From the NCBI GenBank assembly GCA_902806325.1, contig CADCWE010000043.1:1-40178 (forward strand): a DNA stretch of 40,178 bases, in the 5' to 3' direction. Numbering within the stretch: the stretch's first letter is position 1; each line of letters opens with the position of its first letter. Shown here piece after piece: positions 33,409 through 40,178 of the stretch. A program made the position numbers and the translations under genes. The notes under the pieces are model-generated. The model worked only from the letters and a program-made list of their open reading frames with translations, made no database searches and had not been told where the DNA came from. This DNA comes from an uncultured Thermomicrobiales bacterium (GTDB lineage: Bacteria; Chloroflexota; Chloroflexia; Thermomicrobiales; UBA6265).

Positions 33409-34279
33409 TCACCCCGCCGATACGGGATCCAGGATGGGCGGCCGGGTCCGCGCGACATCACCAGGGGTCATCCCGGCCAAGCGACGGAAGTCGTTGCCGA
33501 GGTGGGCCTGGTCGGCGTAGCCGCAGGCGTGCGCGATCTCGGCCCAACCCAATCGGGCGTCGGTCCCGGCCAGGCAGACGGCGCGGGAAAAGCGCAGCAC
33601 CCGCGCGACGGTCTTTGGCGGCAGCCCGATCTGCTCCCGGAACAGCGCCGCCAGGTGCTGCCGGCTGCACCCGAGCTCGTCGGCCAGCTCTTGCACCGGA
33701 ACGGCGCCGTGGGTCGCTCGCAACCGCGCCCAGGCGCCGAGGACCAGGGTCGATGAAGGCGGTGCGGGGTCCAGGCGGTGGACCAACACCGCTTCGAGCT
33801 CCCCGAAGCGTTCCGGCCAAGATCGCGCGGCGTCGAGCCGGGCAGCCAGTTCGCCGGCGTCGGACGCCCAGAGGGCATCGAGCGCCACCACCCGGTTGGC
33901 CAGTTCGGTCATCGGCACCCCAAAGATCCGGAACGCCCCCAATCGGGGTGAGGCGAATCTGCACCCCACGCTGCTCGCCGTCCATCCCGACCAGCGCCCG
34001 TGCGTCGTGCAGACCGGCAACGAATCCGCCACCGGTGGGGATTGCCACGGTCGTGCCGCGGGGAGGGCCGATTCGCAGCGGCGAACCCAGGTTGGCGATC
34101 AAGGTCACCGACGGCGACGGAAACTCGGGTTGTTGCACAGAACCCGTCACCCGACCGGCGTACCCGACGCCATCGATCAACAGGTTACCCAAGCGGGGAC
34201 CGGGCATCCATCGCGCGATCGTCCAACCGTCCGCGTCGGAACGACTCGCGATGGTGGCGGCTCGTTCGCCGGTCGTCAA
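33409..34279 (-). pseudogene. AraC-family transcriptional regulator split by a +1 frameshift
   Basis: N-terminal frame MTTGERAATIASRSDADGWTIARWMPG...ALVGMDGEQRGVQIRLTPIG continues in another frame as AFRIFGVPMTELANRVV...HTH GWAEIAHACGYADQAHLGNDFRRLAGMTPGD. The frames join at a 5-nt C/G run at 33936-33940. Confidence 0.82.
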
Positions 34280-34404
34280 TGCGGTCTCCCCTCAGTTGAC
34301 CGGCCGCGCCGGAGGCCATTCTGTCCGTCATGCGTCACCGACCCCCGGAGCCGAACCGGCACGACCCGACGACCAGGCCCGGGTGGCGGCGGTTTTGGTC
34401 CGCC

Positions 34405-35841
34405 CTAGCCGGCTCTTGCTTGTTCCTCGATCAGCCTCCGCCGCTCGTCGAGGGCGAAGGCCGCGCGCAACTCCGGTCGTGGCGCGATCTCCGCGGTGAC
34501 TTCGGGCCGCCACCGGGCGATCACCGCGGCGACCGGTTCGCCGCGCACGATTGCCGCCGCTTGCAGCGCCGCGCCGCGGGCCGCGTGTTCGCCGCCGGCG
34601 CGGACCGTGATCGGCAACCCGGTCGCGTCGGCGATCGCCTGCTGCCAGGCCGGGTGCTGGGAGCCGCCGCCGACCAGCGTCACCGCCGCCGCCCGCAACC
34701 CGAGCCGCTCCAGCGCCGCGACGCAGTAGGCCAACCCGGCGGCGACCCCGTCCAGCGCCGCCCGCAGGAGCCCATCGGCCGAGGTTGCACCGGTCAGGCC
34801 GCGCAGGCTGCCGGTGGCGCGCGGCAGGTTCGGCGTGCGCTCCCCGGCGAAGTAGGGCAGCAGCAACAACCCGCCCGCGCCCGGCTCCTGCCGCTGCGCC
34901 CGCGCCAACGCCTCGTCCCGGGCCACGCCGAGCATCCCGGCCACCCCGTCCAGCACCCGGGTGCAGTTGAGCATGCAGGCCAAGGGCAGGAACCGCCCGG
35001 TGGCGTCGGCGAAGCCGCAGACCTCGCCCGTGCGATCGGCGGTCGGCCGCTCGGCGACCACGAACGCCGTGCCGCTGGTGCCGAGGCTGATCACCAGTTC
35101 GCCCGGCGCCGCCCCGACCCCGAGCGCGGCGGCCATGTTGTCGCCGGTTCCTGGTCCAACCGGAATCCCTTCGGGCAAGCCCAGCTCACGGGCAGCCTCG
35201 GGCCGCAGACGCCCGGCCGCCTCGTCCGCCCCGCGCACCTCCGGCACCCGTAGCCGGTGCGCCGCATCGTCGCCGACCGCCAGCGCCAGCAGATCGCGCC
35301 GCAACCGGTTGTCCTTCGGCGACCACCAGCCGGAGCCGGAGGCGTCGCCCCGGTCCGTCGCCAGTTCCCCGGTCAAGCGGAGATTGAGGTAGTCGTGAGG
35401 CAGGCAGACCGCGCCGGTCCGCGCCAGGTCCTCCGGCGCCGTCCGCGCCAAATGGGCGAGTTTGGCGATCGTCACCGACGCCACCAACCGGGTCCCGACC
35501 TCGGCCGCGAAATCGGCTTCCCCGTTCAACCGCTCCGCGTCCTGCGCCGCGTCGGTGTTGTTCCAGAGCGGCGCCGGTCGCACCGGCACCCCCGCCGCGT
35601 CCAGCGTCACGCAGCCGTGCTGCTGCCCCCCGACCGCGATCCCGAGGACCTTGACCCCGCCGGTCGTCGCCTGGCGCACCGCGATTCGGAGGGCGTCCCA
35701 CCATTCCGGCGGGTGCTGAATGTCCAGTCCCGAGTGCGGCGCCCGGCCCTCGCCGGCGATCTCCCCGGTCTCCGGGTCGAGCGCGATCGCCTTGGTCGAC
35801 TGGGTCCCGGAATCCACCCCGAGTACGACGGACCGCGCCAT
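34405..35841 (-). CDS. xylB: Xylulokinase (FGGY family carbohydrate kinase)
   Basis: VVLGVDSGTQSTKAIALDPETGEIAGEGRAPHSGLDIQHPPEWWDALRIAV...GTGDNMAAALGVGAAPGELVISLGTSGTAFVV. Confidence 0.93.
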   Translation of the reverse strand: MARSVVLGVDSGTQSTKAIALDPETGEIAGEGRAPHSGLDIQHPPEWWDALRIAVRQATTGGVKVLGIAVGGQQHGCVTLDAAGVPVRPAPLWNNTDAAQDAERLNGEADFAAEVGTRLVASVTIAKLAHLARTAPEDLARTGAVCLPHDYLNLRLTGELATDRGDASGSGWWSPKDNRLRRDLLALAVGDDAAHRLRVPEVRGADEAAGRLRPEAARELGLPEGIPVGPGTGDNMAAALGVGAAPGELVISLGTSGTAFVVAERPTADRTGEVCGFADATGRFLPLACMLNCTRVLDGVAGMLGVARDEALARAQRQEPGAGGLLLLPYFAGERTPNLPRATGSLRGLTGATSADGLLRAALDGVAAGLAYCVAALERLGLRAAAVTLVGGGSQHPAWQQAIADATGLPITVRAGGEHAARGAALQAAAIVRGEPVAAVIARWRPEVTAEIAPRPELRAAFALDERRRLIEEQARAG

Positions 35842-36002
35842 CCTTGCCCCTCGCTGGCGATGTTCAAGGGGGAAGTGCGCCCCCATCCCGCTATTGTCGC
35901 AGCCAATCGGGTCGCTGGCACCGCCTCGACAGCGCCGTAACGGCCGCCCGCGGTGCTACCATCGCCCCGTCGTCGCGTCGCCAGAACCGGGAATCCAACC
36001 CA

Positions 36003-36355
36003 TGACCGCGCCCGCCGAGTCCACCAACGTCATCCACCGCGACCTCCACAGGACCTACCCGGTCGCCGTCCGTGGAGAGGGGGTCTACCTCTACGACGCC
36101 GACGGCAAGCGCTACCTGGATGGTTCGGGCGGGTCCGCCGCCGTGGCCGCGATCGGGCACGGCGTGGCGGAGATCGCCGATGCGATCGCCCGGCAGGCCC
36201 GCACCCTCGCCTATGCGCCGACCCACGCCTTCGCGACCGAGGCGATCGAGGACTGCGCGCGGGTCATCGTCGAGGGGTTCGCGCCGCCCGGGATAGAAAA
36301 AGTCTGGTTCGTCTCGGGGGGTCGGAGGCGACGGAGAACGCCGTCAAGTCGGCGT
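36003..36355 (+). pseudogene. 5' fragment of class-III (PLP) aminotransferase, truncated at a serine-recombinase element
   Basis: MTAPAESTNVIHRDLHRTYPVAVRGEGVYLYDADGKRYLDGSGGSAAVAAIGHGVAEIADAIARQARTLAYAPTHAF...KVWFVSGG, then a frame slip at a 6-G run (36316-36321) to SEATENAVKSA*. Closely parallels the intact protein at 38736-40094. Confidence 0.88.
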
Positions 36356-38212
36356 AAACGGGTTGGCCGCGTTGGCTTCCTGGTACCGTCGTTCCCAGTC
36401 CAGCCGAAGCCCATGTTCCCAGGCGGCGATGTCGCGCTCCTGCTGCCGCTCCTCCTTAGTCCACGCCACCAGCGACGCCAACTCCTCCTCCCCGACGTGG
36501 GGCAGCATGCACTCCCCGATCCGGACCCAAGCCGTCGCCGGCCGCCCGTCCCGCTCCCCGGCGACGTGGCCGACCCCCGTGCCCTCGTCCAGGGCCACGG
36601 CCGGGGTGTTGACCGGGCGCCAGCGAGTGGTGAGGTCCCACCGGCCGTGAACCCGGTCGTCGCGGTAGAGGCGGACCACGCTGCCCAAGCGCAGCAGGAC
36701 GCCCCGCCGCCCGGCCCAGTCCAGGCCGTCCAGTTCGGCGGCGAGTTGGGCGGCGTAGTCGAGGACCCCGGCCCGCCGCTCCTGCCCTGCCTGCCACGCC
36801 TCCCGCTCCGCCAGCAGCTTCTGGCGTCCCGCTTCCGCTGCCCGGACTTCGGCCAGGATCGCCTTCAGGTCCGCCTCGTAGGCCAGGGCCAGATCGTCGT
36901 CGTCAGTGGCGCGGAGGCGGCGCTGGGTGCGATCCCGCTCCTGTTCGAGGCGCTTCAGCGTGGCCTCCGCCAGGGGGATCGCGGCGGCGGTCGGGTCGGG
37001 GCGCGGCTCACCGAACAGCTTGGCCTCCAACGCCTCCGGGGTTTGGAGGAGATGGGTGACGAGGCCCCAGACCTGCCCGTCCAGCAGCCCGATGTTCATG
37101 GTGTAGGCGGGGCAGCCGTGGCGGGTCCGGTTGTTAGGGGAGCAGCGGTAGCGGGGCATCCCGCGTTCGAGGACCACGTTCAGGCTCTTGCCGCAGTAGC
37201 CGCAGACGCCGAGGCCGCGCCGCAAAAGACCAATCTCGGGGGCGCGGTTGCCCGGCGGGCATTCCCGGCGGTTCTGCTGGAGCCGGTCCTGGACCCGGTG
37301 CCACAGGTCGGCGTCCACGACCTGAGGGAAGGTCCCGTCCGGCAGCCGGACCCATTGCTCGCGGGGCAGGATTTCGTTGCGGCGCTTCCCGTCCGGTTGC
37401 TTGCGGCGGTCGGTGGTCCGGGCGTAGCCGATCCCGACGTAGTTCTCGTTCGTGAGAATCTTGCGGAGCGTGGGCGCGCTCCAGACCGGGGAGCCGGTCC
37501 GCCCGTGGTCCGGGGGCACGATCCCCACCGCCCGCAGCTTGCGGTCCAGCCGCCGCAGGGAAGCCCCCTCGTCGTACCAGCGAAAGATCAGCCGCAGCGT
37601 CTCGACGGTCTCCGGATCGGCCTCGCACCGCTCCCGCTTCAGCCGCCCGTCCGACCGCCGCTCGTCGGTCCAGCGCAGCCCGTACGGCACCCGCTGGCTG
37701 CCCAGCGGCCGGGCCGGGATGCCGCGCTCCGGGTCGCCGGTCATCTTGCGGTGGCGGGCGGGTTGGGTGCGGGCGCGCAGCCGCTCCAACTCCTGGGCGG
37801 AGCCGGTGCCGCTCACGTAGTCCATCGCGTTGCCCAGGACGGAGCCGTCGGAGACGTAGCCGGTGACGGCGAACCATTGGGCGCCGGTCCGCTTGAACTC
37901 ATAACGGAGGACGGCGCGGTGGTCGGGATCGCGGGAGAGGCGGTCCGGGTGCCAGACCAGCACCGCGTCGGCGTCCCGACGGGCGATCATCGACCGGACG
38001 CGACCCATCTCCGGCCGCTCGTCCAGGTCCGCCCCGGTGTGCGATTCCCGCACGACCTCAATCACGGACCAGCCCCGCTCGCGGGCGTGGGCCAGGCATT
38101 GATCGACCTGTTCCGGGAGGCTCAGGCGGTCCTCCGCCGCCTGGGCGTCGGTGGAGACCCGGACGTAGGCGACGACGCGAAGGGCCTTCGACTGCTGGGG
38201 TACAATGTCCAT
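36344..38212 (-). CDS. Large serine recombinase (resolvase/zinc-ribbon/recombinase domains)
   Basis: VVAYVRVSTDAQAAEDRLSLPEQVDQCLAHARERGW...VWHPDRLSRDP...ILTNENYVGIGYARTTDRRKQPDGKRRNEI...CGYCGKSLNVVLERGMPRYRCSPNNRTRHGC. Confidence 0.95.
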   Translation of the reverse strand: MDIVPQQSKALRVVAYVRVSTDAQAAEDRLSLPEQVDQCLAHARERGWSVIEVVRESHTGADLDERPEMGRVRSMIARRDADAVLVWHPDRLSRDPDHRAVLRYEFKRTGAQWFAVTGYVSDGSVLGNAMDYVSGTGSAQELERLRARTQPARHRKMTGDPERGIPARPLGSQRVPYGLRWTDERRSDGRLKRERCEADPETVETLRLIFRWYDEGASLRRLDRKLRAVGIVPPDHGRTGSPVWSAPTLRKILTNENYVGIGYARTTDRRKQPDGKRRNEILPREQWVRLPDGTFPQVVDADLWHRVQDRLQQNRRECPPGNRAPEIGLLRRGLGVCGYCGKSLNVVLERGMPRYRCSPNNRTRHGCPAYTMNIGLLDGQVWGLVTHLLQTPEALEAKLFGEPRPDPTAAAIPLAEATLKRLEQERDRTQRRLRATDDDDLALAYEADLKAILAEVRAAEAGRQKLLAEREAWQAGQERRAGVLDYAAQLAAELDGLDWAGRRGVLLRLGSVVRLYRDDRVHGRWDLTTRWRPVNTPAVALDEGTGVGHVAGERDGRPATAWVRIGECMLPHVGEEELASLVAWTKEERQQERDIAAWEHGLRLDWERRYQEANAANPFTPT

Positions 38213-38229
38213 CGGGTCCTCCTAGACCT

Positions 38230-38268
38230 GATGCCGCCGGGTGGGCTGCCACGCGCCCCGGCGGCATC
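38230..38268. promoter_or_regulatory. Hairpin between excisionase-like gene and recombinase
   Basis: Perfect 12-bp stem GATGCCGCCGGG (38230-38241) / CCCGGCGGCATC (38257-38268), 15-nt loop. Confidence 0.5.
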
Positions 38269-38273
38269 GCCGT

Positions 38274-38489
38274 TTAAGCGGCCTTCGCCGCCCGCTCGAA
38301 CGCCCGCACTGGGCGCCCCGTCCGCTCCCGGAGAAAGGCGTCCACGTCCCTCGGCTGGATACGGTAGCCGGAGCGGCGGGACAGCGCCACGCCCTGGAGC
38401 TTGCCGCTCCTTAGCCACTCGTAGACGGTGTCGCGGTGGACCCCCAGGCGGTCCGCCACGTCCTGCGGCGTCAAGAACTCGTTGTTCAT
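38274..38489 (-). CDS. Excisionase/MerR-type helix-turn-helix DNA-binding protein
   Basis: MNNEFLTPQDVADRLGVHRDTVYEWLRSGKLQGVALSRRSGYRIQPRDVDAFLRERTGRP. Confidence 0.9.
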   Translation of the reverse strand: MNNEFLTPQDVADRLGVHRDTVYEWLRSGKLQGVALSRRSGYRIQPRDVDAFLRERTGRPVRAFERAAKAA

Positions 38490-38735
38490 CTCGCCCGTCC
38501 TTTACCCGCTCTGGACTGCTGACTCCCTCCCGTATTATACCCGATAACTTAGTATCGCGCTTCTCCGCTGAGATTCCCGATCCACCAGGTGATCCGTTCC
38601 CAAAGCCTATTCCCGTGGATGTCGCGCCGACGGAGACCAGTGAAAGGATCGGCGGCACGGCGACGGGGTTCAGCCCCGGCGGGGATGGCCCCTCCGCCGC
38701 GCGAGATGGCCAAGACGGGGCGTTTTCCCCGACCC

Positions 38736-40094
38736 CTACGGCCCGATCATCTCCGTCACGGCCGCCAGGCTCTCGTCGAGGATCTCCACCAGTTCGTCGG
38801 CTTGGCTCCTCGTGATAGTGAGCGGCGGGGCGTAGAGGAGGTGGTCGCCCGAGCTGCCGTCGACCGTGCCGGTTCCGGGGTAGGAGACGAGGCCGCGAGC
38901 GAGGGTGGCGGAACCCACGCGCTTGGCCACCGCCATCTCCGGGGGGAACGACGTCCGCGTCACCCTATCGCGGACCAGCTCCATCCCGAGGAGCAGGCCC
39001 AACCCGCGCACGTCGCCAACGATCGGGTGGCGGTCCTTCAGCTCCTCCAGGTTGGATCGAAGGTGCGCTCCTACCTCGGCCGCGTTGCGCACCAGGCCGC
39101 GGTCGCGGATGAACCGCAGGACCGCCGTCCCGGTGGCGCACGAAAGCGGGTTGCCGGCGGCGGTGTGGCCGATCGCGAAGGAGCCGCTGCCCCGCCGGAC
39201 CTGATCGACGAACTCGGGCCGCGCGATGACCGCCCCGAGCGGGGCGTAGCCGCCGGCGATGCCCTTGGCGCAGGCGATCAGGTCCGGGATCACGCCCCAA
39301 TGGTCCACCGCGAAGTTCCGCCCGGTGCGCCCGAAGCCGGTCATCACCTCGTCGGCGATGAGCAGCACCCCGTGGCGGTCGCAGGTCTCACGGACGGCCG
39401 CCAGGTACCCCGGCGCCGCGGGCACCGCCCCCAGTGTCGCCCCGACCACTGGTTCGACGACAAACGCGGCGACGTTCTCGGACCCCACTTGGCGAATGAC
39501 CCGCTCCAGCTGGTCCGCACAGGAGAGGTCGCACGGCGGGCAAGCCTTCCCTCGGAGCCAGCACCGGTAGGGGAAACAGGGCGAGATGTGTTCCGCGTGG
39601 GGCAGGGCGAGGGCGTAGGGCCGGCGCCGACCTGCGTTTCCGCCCCAAGCTAGGGTCCCGAGCGTCGAGCCGTGGTACGACCCCCACCGGCCGATGACGA
39701 CCTGGCGGGTGCCCTCGCCGCGCTCCCGGTGAAATTGCAGCGCCATCTTTACCGCGTTCTCGACCGCCTCGGAGCCGCCGGAGACGAACCAGACCTTGCC
39801 GAATCCAGGCGGGGCGAACTCCTCCACAATCAGTCGGGCGCAGTCCTCGATGGCCCTTGTGGAGAAGGCATGGGTCGGGGCATACGCCAGTTCCGCGGCC
39901 TGCCGGGCGATCGCGTCGACGATCTCGGGGACGGCATGGCCCACCGACGTGACCGCGGCCGAACCGCCGGATCCGTCCAGGTAGCGGTTGCCGTCGGCGT
40001 CCCAAAGGTAGACGCCTTCGCCGCGGACGAGCGTTGGGTAGGTGTGGTTGAGATTGCGGTGGATGACCCGAGTGGCGCCGGAACCCATAGTCAC
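38736..40094 (-). CDS. Class-III aminotransferase (PLP-dependent)
   Basis: GEGVYLWDADGNRYLDGSGGSAAVTSVGHAVPEIVDAIARQ...KVWFVSGGSEAVENAVKMALQFHRERGEG...RHGVLLIADEVMTGFGRTGRNFAVDHWGVIPDLIACAKGIAGGYAPLGAVI. Confidence 0.95.
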   Translation of the reverse strand: MTMGSGATRVIHRNLNHTYPTLVRGEGVYLWDADGNRYLDGSGGSAAVTSVGHAVPEIVDAIARQAAELAYAPTHAFSTRAIEDCARLIVEEFAPPGFGKVWFVSGGSEAVENAVKMALQFHRERGEGTRQVVIGRWGSYHGSTLGTLAWGGNAGRRRPYALALPHAEHISPCFPYRCWLRGKACPPCDLSCADQLERVIRQVGSENVAAFVVEPVVGATLGAVPAAPGYLAAVRETCDRHGVLLIADEVMTGFGRTGRNFAVDHWGVIPDLIACAKGIAGGYAPLGAVIARPEFVDQVRRGSGSFAIGHTAAGNPLSCATGTAVLRFIRDRGLVRNAAEVGAHLRSNLEELKDRHPIVGDVRGLGLLLGMELVRDRVTRTSFPPEMAVAKRVGSATLARGLVSYPGTGTVDGSSGDHLLYAPPLTITRSQADELVEILDESLAAVTEMIGP

Positions 40095-40178
40095 CTACTT
40101 TCCTGCCGCGAGCGCCAGAGGACTTCTTGGACGGGAACGCAATCCGCTCTCCGAGCGATGCCCCCAGTGATTGGAACC

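Larger units (their letters stand above)
36355..38570. mobile_element. Putative minimal integrative unit: serine recombinase plus excisionase-like HTH; right boundary not determined
   Basis: Left junction inferred from loss of aminotransferase homology near 36355. Content limited to recombinase and xis-like genes plus an AT-rich tract at about 38530-38560. Confidence 0.55.

Noticed and set aside
35720-38815. 1031-aa plus-strand ORF
   Set aside because: Runs through the aminotransferase fragment out of frame and antisense to the recombinase; not a credible protein.

Overview
GC-rich bacterial window, Chloroflexota/Thermomicrobia-like in style (an inference only), dominated by a contractile injection system of the eCIS/Afp-PVC type at about 0.6-27.8 kb. 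A minus-strand structural operon runs from 27770 down to 10584: DUF4255/Pvc16-like cap protein, sheath, tube, T4-baseplate-type chaperone, DUF6760-like ORF, second tube, DUF4157 protein, LysM protein, VgrG-like spike, PAAR, gp25, baseplate J, tail protein I, DUF4159-like protein, and a membrane-anchored Ig-like repeat protein. It converges on a plus-strand accessory operon at 571-10728: thrombospondin type-3 repeat surface protein, AAA+ ATPase, two DUF4157 proteins (one with a hydrophobic segment and an OmpA-like C-terminus), and a SpaA-repeat/beta-propeller lipoprotein. No phage head, terminase or lysis genes, no T6SS membrane complex, and no obvious tape measure or tail fibre are visible. 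Right of the cluster: a BKACE (DUF849)/M81 (MlrC) gene pair, a response regulator, tRNA-Glu(CTC) beside a decayed tyrosine integrase, a cupin, a VOC protein, a frameshifted AraC regulator, a xylulokinase, a class-III aminotransferase fragment truncated at a minimal large-serine-recombinase/excisionase unit, and an intact aminotransferase paralogue in inverted orientation. Most other long ORFs in the track are antisense or shadow frames typical of high-GC DNA. Calls come from reading motifs by eye; no database searches were run.
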